Source: Macrophomina tecta (lineage: Eukaryota > Ascomycota > Dothideomycetes > Botryosphaeriales > Botryosphaeriaceae). From it: a stretch of 64,000 nucleotides of DNA. Position 1 is the first letter of the stretch. The number at the start of each line of letters is the position of its first letter. Position numbers and translations under genes: made by a program. Below the pieces are notes generated by a model that saw nothing but the letters and a program-made list of their open reading frames with translations, did not search any database and was not told the DNA's origin. The stretch covers positions 186,001-250,000 of the forward strand of contig JAKSGN010000006.1 of NCBI GenBank assembly GCA_024180945.1, in the 5' to 3' direction. Positions 9,862 through 22,114 of the stretch are shown piece after piece.

Positions 9862-11544
9862 CTACTTCCACCTCGGCTTCTTGGAGCTCTGAGAAACAGA
9901 CGTGTCAGGAGTCGTGGCTTCAATAGGAGCAACGCTTGATCCATCGTCTCGACCAGCAACCGATACCGATCCCTCCGACTGCGAAAGGTGGTGGCTTTCC
10001 AGCTCTTGAGAGAGGCCGGTCTGGCTTGGAAACTGCAGTTCCGACTGCTGCGAGACATCAAAGTTGACGCCGTCAGGGAGACTATCGATCGCCGAGCAGA
10101 TCCGCTTGAAGTGGTCCGGCATCCAGTTGTCGTAGACGTTCTTCGTGAATTTATAAGTCGTCCATTTGTCTTTGCCATTCCGGGCCGTGAAGTCAAACTT
10201 GTCAATCAGGTGACGGTAGTATTTCGTATCCTTCCCATCGATGACAGGATAGTGACCGTAGATGCGGACGCTGCTGTGGTCGTGCGACACCGAGAAGGCC
10301 AGGATCTCGCGGTCGATCTCCTCCTCGCGCTTCACGAGCCGGAATAGCTCCACGACGGCCCGCACCGCGAGCGTCGCGCTGTGCGCGTTCTGCCGGTCCG
10401 CGATCTCGAGCGCTGCGGCGCCACACTTGACCTCGCAGGTGAGGAAGGGGAAGTACATGTACCACGTCGCTGCGAAGTACGATTCATCCCAGAGGGTTCC
10501 AACGAAGGGCTTAAGACGTTTAAGTTGTTCTTCTGAAAACGCCGACGAATCGAATCCGACTGAATAGTCTGGTTGTGGACGAGATTTAAACAAAGGAATC
10601 GACTCGCTCCATTTCTCGTTCACAGTTTCGGCGAGGGCTTTGAGATGCTTTGCTCCCCGGCGGGCGAATTGTGCTGCTGAAGGTACGATGAGTAGCCCAA
10701 TCTCACGGCTAACCATAGCCTCGTTCCTATTGACTAGGTAGTCGCAAGTCTCCTCGAACAAGTCGTCGTTGAACAAAGAATCTTGGGGCACCGGTTGCTC
10801 AGCCTCAAGCAGTTCCTTGCAAAGCAATTTGCTCTTAGGAGTAACTCCTAATCCATCCTTCTTGAGAAAGCTTCCATGACCTGCAAGTAGGCCATCATAT
10901 CGTCTGTCCCTATACACAGAACCCTTGTTTTCTCTGGATGTATTGTCAGATGGTGTTGTCTCACTTGCGTTGATCGACGACGCCGATGGCTTCCGGCGAA
11001 GCGTGGAAGTGGACTTCTTCCTCGCAAGTAGGTGACTCATACTGTCTCCAGACTCGAAATACGTCCGTGGCCAGTGTTGGTATTTCCGCCAGTAGTCAAT
11101 AGGGTTGTTGCTATCCGCCTCGTCGCTCGCCGTTTGCGTGTGCGCGTCCTCTGCCGTGGTGGAAGTCGACCGCTGTCGCTTTTGTGTCGGCTGATCCGAC
11201 GTGTCTATCTCGCAGGAACGTTTGCGCTTCGGGCCCGTAGGCTGTGTGGTCGTGGAAGGTTGCAGCTACAGGCCCATAAGCTCAGTGCGCCATACGGCCA
11301 AGGAGGGGAGACTCACTGGACCGCTAGGACCGCTGTTCTCAGGCGCAGGAAGTAGACTTTGGATCAACTGATGCGTGCGACCCTGGTGAAGGCGTGCGCT
11401 CCTTCGGAGAGGTCTTGTTTCTTTCCTGATTCCTTGGGGTCGCTCTCCTACGAAACGATCAGCCAACGTACAAGACGACTTGCGTAACAACATACCTCGA
11501 GCGAGCGATGTTGAGCGACAGCTGTAGATATTTGTGCGAACCAT
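9862..11544 (-). CDS. DUF7924 domain protein
   Basis: Three exons on the minus strand (11544-11496, 11447-11317, 11265-9862), introns of 48 and 51 bp, predicted 527 aa. The N-terminal part is basic with LRRSARL and GPKRKRSC, a likely nuclear localisation signal. The C-terminal two thirds carry the DUF7924 signature: LIVPSAAQFA, RPQPDYSVGF, ATWYMYFPFLTCEVKCG, IADRQNAHS, VVELFRLV and WTTYKFTKNVYDNW. The ExxxCEVKCG-like and DYSVGF motifs resemble nuclease-fold signatures, but no activity is established for the family. First exon and start are my reading; an in-frame variant without the 48-bp intron is also open. Apparently intact. Confidence 0.85.
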
Positions 11545-12492
11545 GTTGATGAGGAGTGAGAAGGGGTGAGCTTTATGTAGAGAGTAAGCGGAGTTGGAGT
11601 TGTAGAGATGGATGGCGAAGCGCGTTGATCGCACGGATGCCTCTCGGCAAATATCCGGCTAAACCGCCAGTGGTCCGATAATGAGTCATGTGTTTCAACC
11701 ATGCGCCCTTGCACGCCCAGTCCAAAACGTTGCGTTCGTCGAAGCGCTTACATGGGCGATTCCTCTACTCATTCGTTGCCCTCGCACACAGAGCAACTAA
11801 TACGCGAGCAACCAAAACGCGCCCAGGGCTAGATCGACTACTATTTATAGCACGCGCCCGAACAGCAGTCGTTACCTTCGCCGAACGTTGCGTTGAGAAT
11901 ATCTCGGCCTTCGACCAGCCTAATATCTGCGCTGGAGAGCCCCGCCAGAACTGAGACCTCATGTACTCGAGCTTAGAGCGAGGTGCCATTTTTCGGGGCA
12001 TAATCACCAGAAAGACAGGCTTCTGCTGAACCTTTTGGATTCCGCGTATTCCTACAGCAAATGAACATACGGGCCCGACCGGGGGAGAGTATGCACCAAC
12101 CTGTGCCTTTTCGCAGGGAGCGACTGTTCTGAGCCTCGACACGATCCTGCTGGCGACGAGCCACGTTGAGTAACTGGTGCGAGAGAGCGAGATAAATAGA
12201 TGGGTCGCAGACACACAGAGGTAGCTTCGAACGACGTGCACGTTGGCTCCGGGCTGCTGCTTGGGTTTCGCCAAGCGCGCGCCTCGGCATAGCCATCTCC
12301 AGCCAACCAGCAGCGAAGCACGTGATAACTACCGTTCTCCGCACTGTGTTACGTCAGGTGACGCGACTTTTCTCATCCTACCAGCACGTCTCCTGAGAAG
12401 CAATGATAGCGGTGTGCCGTTCACATGAATGCAAACTAAATGTCACGGTGACAGGTACGCGTAATCTAGATTGATGGAGGCTGGGAGAAGTG
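11545..12492. other. Gene-free interval
   Basis: Several overlapping frames exist on both strands but none has a recognisable product or consistent splice signals. The region lies upstream of the DUF7924 gene and downstream of the kinase gene. I see no tRNA, no terminal repeats and no obvious low-complexity DNA. Confidence 0.4.
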
Positions 12493-13278
12493 CTAAATAT
12501 CCCCGGCTGAAACTCGTTCGAGATATACAAGATCGCTAACGCAAGTGGCAGCGTTATCATATACGAGCTCCCAGCATTTACGGATGATCTGCCCTCCTAG
12601 GACTCCGTTGACGGATGGAAAGCTCCCTTCTTTGTAACGTCTCTCAATTTCTTCCTCATCTATATCTTCATCCAATTCTGGAAAAGGTTCGTGACCCGTC
12701 ATTATCTCGTAGATAGCCGTGCCCAGTGCGAAGAGATCCGATTTTATGTCTGAATGGTTTTGTGGACGCGGAAGGTATGACTTCACATTTTCCACAGCGT
12801 AGCCATTAATGATTCGACCATCAGGCTCAACGGATACTCCTTGAAAGTCCGAAAGCTTGAGGTCGAGGTTTTCGTCAAGCAGGAAATTTCGGGTGCTAAT
12901 GTCGCAGTGAATAACGTTCTTCGTATGGATATACGCAACTGCCTCCGCGGCTTGTCGCGAATATTTCAATCGATCTTGACGCGGGATGGCTTCGTTGCAA
13001 GTACTATTGCGGAGGAGGTCTCGCACGGTCCCCTTTGGTGCATATTCTAGCTTGAGGCCTCGTTCATCGATTCCGAAGCATGCGATTATCCTAGGATGGG
13101 ATCCAAGAGTTTTGTAAATGCGCGCTTCAGTGATCAAACGGTCCCAATCTTCCCCGGCTACTCGCGGATATTTTAGAACGGCTTTGTCGTTCAGGCGGCC
13201 AATAAAACTGGAGGAACCGGCAGCTACAAATCTGTCGACACCTCGTGGAAAATACAAAGGCACAACTCTGCTCTCCAT
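12493..13278 (-). CDS. Protein kinase domain protein
   Basis: A 261-aa, single-exon protein from ATG 13278, consisting almost only of a kinase domain. Visible motifs: a Gly/Ser-rich loop (AAGSSSFIG), the strand-3 Lys (AVLKYP), the helix-C Glu (TEARIYKTL), HCDISTRNFLL with catalytic Asp and Asn, LSDFQG in place of DFG, and SDLFALGTAIYEIMTG. The catalytic Lys, Asp, Asn and metal-binding Asp are present, so activity is plausible; HCD for HRD and DFQG are deviations seen in fungal-expanded kinases. The natural substrate is unknown. Comparable single-domain kinases are often found among allorecognition-type genes. Confidence 0.85.
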   Translation of the reverse strand: MESRVVPLYFPRGVDRFVAAGSSSFIGRLNDKAVLKYPRVAGEDWDRLITEARIYKTLGSHPRIIACFGIDERGLKLEYAPKGTVRDLLRNSTCNEAIPRQDRLKYSRQAAEAVAYIHTKNVIHCDISTRNFLLDENLDLKLSDFQGVSVEPDGRIINGYAVENVKSYLPRPQNHSDIKSDLFALGTAIYEIMTGHEPFPELDEDIDEEEIERRYKEGSFPSVNGVLGGQIIRKCWELVYDNAATCVSDLVYLERVSAGDI

Positions 13279-14322
13279 CACGCACCATGCAGACTTCACA
13301 GTCTGGCACGCGTAATGTTACTAGATGGACGGTGACGAAGGAGAGCTCGTTGCGAAGGCGAAACCCGTACAAAGGTACTAAAACCAAACGCGAGGTATGC
13401 GCTAGTGGCAATTGGCCGGAGATCGGGTCAAGTTGTGGTTTTGTAAGAATCGTAGGATGGACAGAATTGTCTTGTCCTGAATGCTGAATAGGGGAATGTC
13501 AAATGTCTGAAAGGCCAAGGTACGTGTTCGAGGACTGGCGCGAGCTCGGCAAGAGTGCTGTGGAAGGACGGTTGGCAGAGCATGCATCCACTAGGCTTGT
13601 GGCTGAATCGACCGAAAGTGGGGCAGGGCAATGAACGCATCACAGTGCGATGTATTGGGTCATGGTGAAGAGGGGGTGGAAGAGAGTGGTGGAGAATGAT
13701 GCGGGCGTGCGGGGAAAGATCGCTTAAATCAAGTATGGCTTGCAGCACTTCGATGACTCAGCGGCGGCGGCATTTACATGGGAGCAGTGAAGCAAGTTAA
13801 TAAATATGGGCGCTAGATGGCACTTTCTGGTGGTACAACCTCTTTGCTGATTATTACACGGGATTCCTGAGCCCCTACCGCTGCCTGCTTTAGTCATACA
13901 CTTGTGCACATAACCATAATGTGTGAAAGACTTGTCCAGACGATCATTTACCGAAACTGCACAAATACGCCAAAACATCGCCTTATCGAGTATACTCCGA
14001 TGCCATGCGCAACAAACTGTGGAAACTGGGTCGATAAGCATCTCGGACAATCTACTAGGCGAGGAGGGATTTGTCCCAAGTGCTGAGCACGTATGTTATT
14101 TACTAACTCACTGGAACGGCAAAGGCTTATATCCTATAGGACGAGACAACTAGTCTATATGCGCGGCTCTTGTAACGAGTTGAAACAGGGAAGAAGAGAA
14201 CGGTAAACATAGAGATGGGGCTAGGAAATAAGGTCGAGGCGCGCATATGCCTACTGTTCAGTATGGCTGTGCTTTGCAATTAAGACGTTCTAAATAGAAA
14301 TATATATTGCGGCATGCCTAGC
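13279..14322. other. Gene-free interval
   Basis: No supported coding frame; the frames present are short and overlap on opposite strands. It holds the kinase promoter on its left side and the 3' flank of the patatin gene on its right side. Confidence 0.4.
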
Positions 14323-17300
14323 TTAAAAATATTCGCCACTTTCTAAACTGCTTCGTTTACGCTTTAATGGTACACTAGGCAATCTCTTCCCAAATGTGTG
14401 GTGATTAACCCTTCCAAATGGCGCGTCCAACTTTTGCTGCTTGATCAATTCCCTCAGTGACTTCGGAAGCCCACTTATGTATCGAGGATGCGCAATGCCT
14501 CCTATAGTTATTGAAACTTGTTGGTCAATGCTAGCCGTCTTAAATTGTATACGTTTTCGATAGAGGGGTACCCCTCTAGGTGTAGCCTCCATACAGCGGA
14601 TTGGATGGCCATCGAGAAGGAAATAATACGAGTTCTGGCGAAGTTCCTTATATAGCGCTTTTCGACCCTCTTTGCAAAGATTTAAGCGGCAGAGGATATG
14701 TCCCACACATAAATAGGCCCCGCTCTGGTATACCGGGATATCTTCTAGTTCGAAGTAGAATATTGAGGCGAATACGGATTCTCGAATAAGTGTCAGTTTT
14801 GGGGAAGATCTTAGATAATTCTGAGCCTGGCTTTTAAGCAGCTTCATCGAAGAAACATCATCAATATCCGGCTCTGGACCATCTAAATTGAGGTTCAGTC
14901 GGTGGTAACGGTGCCTATGCTGTTCTGGTACTGCGTTCATAAAATCTTTCCATGCTTTCTCTCCGTCAAAACTCCGCATGAGAGCTCGAAACAAGCGAGA
15001 GAAGGTCCTATCTCGAACGGGAGACCGCGGCTCAAATGCTGCTTCTTCGAAGCTGGTGCCGGTACCGATCGATATGGCAAAGTCGGGAGAGCCTCTCTCC
15101 GGCCACAAGAAACTGCATTCGCGAAGTGATATTCCCAACGGATTGTTGTGCTGTAGACCTCCATCCTGAAACGTGCCTAGGCCTTTAACTACCTTGGGCT
15201 TAAAAAACCTGGCGTCATGTCAGCTTACGAAGTACGAATTCATTCAATAGAGAGGGGATACCACGGAGCAGCGGAAGTGCAAGAGGCTCTGAGTCCCATT
15301 AGCAAACATAAAAGCGTAGGGGAAAAGACGTACGCCTCTCCAACTGATATATCGTTCTGATGCTTTTGCGCCCGCACAACCTGATAGCCTATTCCTGAGG
15401 GCCTCCGGACCCCGTTGTAGTTCGTAAAAAGACAGGGATGTACCTCTCGTGCCGTTGTCGTTGTGACTGCAACCTTTGTCCCGTTCTTCAGAGGATTGAA
15501 CATCTTCATCGGTGGGTTTGGGTCCAGCCGGAACGCATCTTCAATTGCAGTGGAATCATACTTGAAATCTCTCATGTATGACAAGATCGCTCTTTGCAGC
15601 TGAAAGAGTGAGCTTGGGCGGCCATTCTCTCGTCTAAACGTTCTCATCGCCAACTCTTCAAATTTATAGAGGCATTCTTCAACTGACCATTCCATAAGGA
15701 ACAGGCCAAGGACTATAAGGCCACCTATTTCTAAAAGTAAGTGGACGAAGAGTAAAAGCGTCTGGAGGCTTACCAGCAGAAGTACCGCATATGAAGTCGA
15801 AATATGATCGTAAAGGGGCCTTTAGATTCGAGAGCATACTTTCCAGGTGCTTTAGGAAAACAAGCTCGATAATGCCTCTGACACCCCCACCGTCCAGTGT
15901 GAGAATTCGGATCCCAGCAGTGGGTGGGATGAAAGAGAAGGTGGCGACAGCGTCGCTCTCACCGCATAATACGCAGTCATGGAGTGAAAATGTGTTCTTC
16001 TCCGTCATCGACGGCACTCCGAACATCTGAACACAGACATCACAGTACGCGTGTCCGCAACTAAGTACTTTCTCCGGCGTGCGAATCACACAGCAGAGGC
16101 ATGTCTTGTGGCTTTTTAGGTCGCGCAGAGATGGGTGGATAGCCTTTAGCCTTGAAGTATGAAGTGCGCGTGAGCTACTTCTTTTTCCGTTGCCGACCAG
16201 GGAAGAAAAGGCTTGGATAAACTCCTGCTGCACACTCTTCAGGAACTTTTGCCGTACGTCGCTGTGAATGGTGTACTCGAGCATTGCTAGCTCACAAGCA
16301 CCGCGATACAAGCGAGCAAAGACCGCATCAGGATCGAAATCTTTCATTTTATTAGCAATGCCAGATGGAAATACAGTTGGACTTACGGTGAGATCCAGGC
16401 GGATAGCTGGCTAGAAAGAGCGCAGAGCCCACGAGTGGGCATATAGTATGCCATAACCAAGCTTGAGATGGTATTATCTCTAGGAGCTCCTTCAAATGAA
16501 TATGTAAGTCACGGGAGTAAAACCCAAAGGGACGCGAGGCCTTTATATAGTCAAAGGCGAGATCTTTTTCAGTGCAGGAATGATCGAGAAGGAGTCCAAA
16601 GAAGGCCTGAATGTGCCTATACGACAAAAGCATCCTGGACGCTCTCCGTGCGGCAGAGACTGACTGGCAGATTGATGAAATGCGGTTCCGCAAAAGTTTT
16701 GCACGAATTGCCGGGCTCTCTGACCTTTTCAATGCTAAAACGCGCACTTCAGTGAAGTGTTCAAGAATCTCTGACCATGCGTCTTCATCCTTTGAAGGGA
16801 CCTGGATATCTGCGATAGCTCTGCGGATATCCTGTAAAAGCTTCACCTCCGCGACTCCTGCATCGAAAACAGGTGATGAAGTATCAACTATGAATAGGGC
16901 TTGGGGTAGAGCTGCAGGCGAAATACCACAAGCAGTGGAAGCCACGATTTGTTCTGCAAGCACTCTTGCGGCCCTTTGGAGTCCTCCCAGATCCGACACA
17001 AAATAACATACTACTGATGCAAGCGGAACCAAGACCTCACCGTATACCTTGTAGACAGCCGTTTGTCTGGAGTGAGGCCCAGGTTGGTACCAGCGCGCTG
17101 TCCTCTGCCGGTGCGGCGCATGCGTAGAGGAGCATCGGCCTGACTCCTGTTTCTCGGCATGTAGCTCGCAATCGATGTAGATCTTCGGCGTTGCTTCTTT
17201 CCGGGATTTGGGATCGTTCCAGAGATTGACTTGATGGTGAGGGCTGGCTAAGCAGGCAGGAGACGCGTCAATCAACTGCCGCAAGTATCTAGACTTGGTA

Positions 17301-17437
17301 TGCCCGCCAATCAATGTAATCAGGGCTGGGTAATGGGTGTCCGATAGGCCCAACGACGGAAAGGCCTGCGTGTATTCCTTGATACCAAAGCTGTCTTCGG
17401 AGCAGTTGACCGAAAGCCAGGGGCAGTCAAGAGACAT
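14323..17437 (-). CDS. Patatin-like phospholipase with RING-like Cys cluster (Starship PLP)
   Basis: Five exons on the minus strand (17437-16387, 16340-15774, 15724-15334, 15288-15262, 15208-14323); four introns of 45-53 bp; total divisible by three, 973 aa. Motifs in order: a long N-terminal region; a Cys/His cluster at about 431-453 (CLCC, CGHAYC) resembling a RING half; the oxyanion loop DGGGVRG at 500-506; the nucleophile elbow GTSAG with Ser538; and the dyad Asp694 in FQDGGLQHNNP. All patatin catalytic elements are present, so an active acyl hydrolase is likely. The very short fourth exon is needed to complete the conserved TSAAPWFF segment. It diverges from the DUF3723 gene. PLPs with this layout are a recurrent Starship cargo class. 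Confidence 0.93.
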
Positions 17438-17706
17438 TTTGGTGTGTAATTATAAGCATACTGTTGGTGAACTTGCGTGATTGTCATTTTATATAGCCCA
17501 ACACATTCGGCCCGACTTGTGCTCGTTTCTGGTTTTGGGAAAACCAAACCTCGCGCTACCGTCCCATCCGAAACAGTCGCTCGTGTTTCCGTTATTTGCA
17601 ATCCATCTATTATGTATCTCTCATGTAGACATGATGTAAGCTCTCTGAAAAGTCGACCTTCGCTCTAATCTTCGAAGATTTCCTGCCCACACATCGTCGA
17701 GACACT
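17438..17706. promoter_or_regulatory. Divergent promoter between PLP and DUF3723 genes
   Basis: Only 269 bp separate the two start codons, so the genes very likely share a bidirectional control region. I see no strong TATA box in either direction; pyrimidine-rich stretches occur on both strands. Co-expression of the two cargo genes is an inference from the spacing. Confidence 0.6.
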
Positions 17707-20700
17707 ATGGAGGATATAGCGGCAATTGTGGAAGGTAACCTGTCCCCTTACTTCAAAGGCGTTGCGAAGGTGCAAATTTCAGCCTTGGATTTTGGCCACG
17801 CTTTGTCGAGTGAGAGACACAGACCGTTGTCTGAGAAGACTGTTGCACGTTTAGTTGATATCCTCCGCCGCGAGGGCTGCCGGCGAGATGATGGAGCAAA
17901 TTTCGTTGACGCTGTCGTTGACGATGACGCGCTTCAAGCCGCTCTGGCTGAGGTTGCATTATCTAATGCTGATCTTAAGAGCTGGTCGATAACTCACCCA
18001 GTTATACCGTTGCAAAGAGTGCAATGTCTTCACGGGCTGCATCGAATCGCAGCGGCACGTTCGTTACTTGACAAAAATGACCAATGGTGGACCGTTAGAC
18101 TGTATTCAGGCACGTCGAGCTAGTTAATGGCTAAGATAGGGTGCTGACATCTTCTTAGACCTACCGAAGGACTTGGGTATCAAGGTTATTGAAGGCAGCG
18201 TCAACGAACAGCCTTACGCCGACGGGATTATACTCCGAAAGATTCTCTTGTACCGAAGGGAGGGCAATGAAGCCCTCGAGAATAAGTGGTGGGCTCGGCT
18301 ATCAACTACGAAGCAGAAAGACCTCAAGCAGTTGTTGAAAAAACCGTTGTTTATGAACGCCTTAAATGAACTTCTCGACATGCCTGGCCTGTGGTATCCT
18401 ATAAAACTGGGGACCCTGCATCGCTTACTTACGCTGCGTTGCGACGAGGTAGGTGGATTTGGAGCAGAAAAGAACAGCGGCTTATTTATTGTAGGAGCTC
18501 TTACGGTATCTACAACATGTGCGCACAGTATGGTCGTCAATCCTTCAATGTGGAGAGGATCAAGTATCTGCCGAAGTCGTTGATCGATTAACAGTTGAAA
18601 GGCTTGACCTGCTAGCGCCTGCAGCATCAGAGCGGGACTCGAAAATTATCGAGAATCTTTTTAGATCTGGGGAAATTTTCGGACAAGTATCAAACGAAGC
18701 GGTTAGGGGACGTATTAAGAGTAACCTAAGCTCGGTCCAGGTGCTGATTCCGACACTCCGAAGCTTTTTCGAGAACCTAAAATACCTCGAGCCATGCTCC
18801 CTAATCTTGAAGCGGCTTCTAGATCCTGATGACAAGCGATCCATTTATCGCTGTCTGAAAGCGGCTTATTTCAGTCCGAGTAGCCAGTTTATAGAATACG
18901 CAGAGGGACGCGTACATGAGTACTCGAATAAAACCGCTTCCGAAGATATGTGGACATCTTACGTCCAACTTTGGGCCTTTTGTTTCCGAAACTTTCCGAA
19001 TATGACAAGTTTGGAGCCGAGGAAGGAGCTGGGAAAGGAAAAACCCTCCACCACTACTAACGCAGCGCTCTGGCATCATCTAGGTAATCTCGCGGTTAAA
19101 TTGGGATTCCGTACTGAGCAGGCCGTTATATTCCAGCAAGAGAGCCCCTATTTCACACTGGCTCAACAAGTTATACAGAGCGCTCATCCAGGCCTCACAC
19201 CGGACAGTTCCCTCGTCTCCCAGATAGCTAGACTTCTCGAGCATACTAGCGGTGATTCCCCTGAGAGGAACGCAGTCGCCCTCACAAGCAACGTAACCCT
19301 TCCGGTTGAACGCAGGTGCGGACGTCCTTTCGAGGACGACCATATACGCGACCGTGAATTTATGTTCCTCCCCATAGTTTATGAGACAGAAACCTCTCAT
19401 GGTCCGGATATAAGTTCGTTTTACGTCAAGCAGGATCTGTTCAAGAGCTTTTTCGGTGATCTATACGTGATGGTACGGATACCCTGCCATAATATTTTCT
19501 CGGCGCTGACCAAGATTAGGATCGGGAAAACGCAGAAGCAGTAATCGAGAATATCAGCCAATCCTTACCTCTCGAATCTTCACCATTCATGGGAATTTGC
19601 CATGGGACGTGCGATACAGCTAGAGCTGCTCGCGAAGAGTGTCAGCTCTCAACTCGGAAGATCGCGGAATTGGAAGCACAAATCAGCACCTATCAATCCA
19701 GTGGCCGTCATTTGGACGACATGCAACAACACCTACTGGACAAGACTCGAGAGTGCGAAGACCTAACCCGGAGGCTTCGGCAAGGTGAAGATTGTGTGCG
19801 TCGAGAAAAGCAACAGCAAGCCGCGTCGAATGATAAAATCGAGGAACAGGGAAAAAAAATTAAGGAGCTTGCCTCGAACTTGAACAACGCTTTGGAGGTC
19901 CATGCTCAATGCGCAAACTTGACTCATGAGCATGAAAAACGGTTCAATGAGATACAGGCTCGGCTCACTGCTAAAGAAGCAGAGTTACGAAATATTCTAG
20001 AGGATCGAGATAAGCTATCTGCCGCTCGAGAAAACCAAGAAGAATGCAGTCAAATACTTGAGCGTATAAGAGGAGAGAATAAAAGACTCGAACAAGAGCT
20101 CAAAGACCTTCAAGTAATAGTTGCGAGGTCAGATGAGGAGGCGGAAATGAGATCAAAAGAGGCTAGTATCCTGAGAGAAGAGATAAAGCGTCTACAAGAT
20201 ATAGAGACTCAGACCTCGACCGAAAAGGCCGCTACAGAACAGGAGCTGGACCATTTAACCCGGAACAATCACGAAGTAGAGGAACAAAACAAGAGGCTCC
20301 TTGAAGAGCTAGCTGATATGAGGCGCCAACTTTTAGAAAGAACAACCAGATTAGAAGAAGCAGATGGACGGATAAATAGCCTCGAGACACTGTTCAAGAG
20401 CAGCGAGGTCAAAGAGATGCGCGAGATGAATCAAAGATTAAAAAAAGACAAAGCGGAGCTGGAAAAGCAGATTGGCGACTTGCAAGCCCGGCAGAATCAT
20501 GAGGTTTCGACGCTCCAACGCCGAATGACTGAAGCATCCGGATTCGACGACCCAAGATACCAAGAGCTCTTCATCCTGGCAAGGAGAGCAGAGCACAAGG
20601 CTGTTGCTTATCCGTACTGCTTCACCGTAGTTATGGGGCCGCAGAAACGTCCGATCCATATCCGGCTTGAGAATGATCAGCATCTGCACAAGACCCTTGA

Positions 20701-20941
20701 TGATATCATTGCAATAATCACAAGAATTGAATTGGAGACCAATGGGGTCTGGTCGATCTATGCGCTCCAAGAGGGGAAGCAGCCAGGGAAGCTTCCGTCC
20801 ACAGATAATATTGTGGATGTGCTGAAGAAATGTAAGAACATCTATGCGGGCACTCAGCAGCACATGGATGAGTGGCATAACGCTCAGACTACCAGTCTCG
20901 AGAACAAAGGGAAGAGGAAAAGACTTCATGGCGACGCTTAG
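17707..20941 (+). CDS. DUF3723 protein with C-terminal coiled coil (Starship cargo)
   Basis: Four exons: 17707-18109, 18159-18448, 18495 to about 19472, 19520-20941; about 1,030 aa. The first intron is GC..AG (CAG followed by GCACGT, CTGAC branch); the second removes a segment containing a stop and restores the conserved RCDE-ELLRYL junction; the third donor may be 19467 or 19473, both in frame. DUF3723 features include LHGLHRIAAAR, WWTVRLYS, LGTLHRLLTLRCDE, FFENLKYLEPC and LWHHLG. Residues from about 590 to 900 form a long coiled coil, followed by a small globular end. The biochemical role of DUF3723 is unknown; the family is enriched in Starships. Apparently intact. Confidence 0.9.
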
Positions 20942-21086
20942 AATATAGATTGCTTCTTTTTACATAGCTCACATACGATGTTTTGCTGTCGTATAATATC
21001 AAATGCCGTTGTTATGTACTCGCGTCCATTACCTGGTATAAGAAATAACTGCAATTTGATTCAACATCCCAACTGCCGGATGGCTC

Positions 21087-22114
21087 CTAACGGCCCATTC
21101 CTGCGCTATCTCCAGCCAGTTGCGCGGAAGGAACATGCCGGGATAAGGGAGCCCGAGGAGGTGGGCGAAGCGAGTATACGGGAGCGCTACTGGCTGAAGA
21201 GGGACTTTTTCTGAGGCTTGGGTTTCTTTCAGAGCTATGCGGACTTCGGCCATGTTCCCGAAAGCCGGGCGGAGATGAGTGCTGGACCAAAGGCTTTTCT
21301 GGGCCATGTGACCGTCCTCTATCCAGAAGAGGGGTGTTTGGACGTGTACTGAAAGCTGTCCTTTGTTGCACGAGGTGGTTTTCACCTGCGAGAGCCTCAG
21401 GGGCCTGCACGCACCCAAAGTGGTTCGAATCAACCCTGTTATTGCCACAGAGGTACGAATATTCTCCTTGCGGCAGAACCTTCGGTGGCCCAGAATGGCG
21501 ATGGGCAGAGGAGTCTGTTTGAGTCGTTGAGCGTCTAGAACATGCTCTCCGGGACTGAGATCCAGTTCCTATCTCTTCATGAGCCGTGATCGGCCCTGGT
21601 GTGATGGTTGCCTGGTGCGGCGCAGCTTGACCGTCCCCTCGTGTCCCTGGTCTGCGCTGAGGCCACTCGGAAAGCTCGGCTTGATAGTTTCCGCCGAACC
21701 TCATCGAAGAGTCACGGTCGCTAGCATCCCCTGAGTGGTGTCCTGCCAGCATAGATACCTCGCGAGACGGCGGGCACAATGCCATTTCATCATCAACATC
21801 GGAAGAGACGGGGCCGCTCGCGTCTGCGTCCCGGACCGTCTGGAAGTCGGTTGGCAGTGTGATCGCGGCGTCGCGCAATTCCTAGATATGGCTTAGCGGA
21901 GCTCATGTGTAATTAGAACGAGTCATACAGAAGCCTCCGGAGCTGGGGGCCAGCTCGTCTTCCGAGAGTTTCGATAGACGTAGTAGCTGCCCTCGTATTC
22001 CATTACAATGTAAACTCTTGCCTGGCATCTCCTTTGGATCTCGAAGGCTTTCTTGAAGAGCCCGTTCCTACGACGATCGAACATTCGACGTTGCTTGATC
22101 CAGGCGGACGCCAT
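21087..22114 (-). CDS. MADS-box-like protein
   Basis: Two exons (22114-21929, 21881-21087) around a 47-bp intron (GTATGA donor, GCTAAG branch, TCTAG acceptor); 326 aa. The first 60 residues resemble a MADS/SRF DNA-binding domain of the short fungal type: KQRRMFDRRRNGLFKKAFEI, then a QARVYIVMEYEG strand and YYVYRN, ending in SWPP. The remainder is Ser/Pro/Arg-rich and probably disordered. I start at ATG 22114 because the frame upstream has no other ATG. Likely a DNA-binding regulator; its targets are unknown. Confidence 0.7.

Noticed and set aside
18449..18494. Frameshift and stop in the DUF3723 gene
   Set aside because: A 46-bp segment with GTAGGT donor and TTGTAG acceptor removes both and restores the conserved RCDE-ELLRYL junction, so it is an intron.
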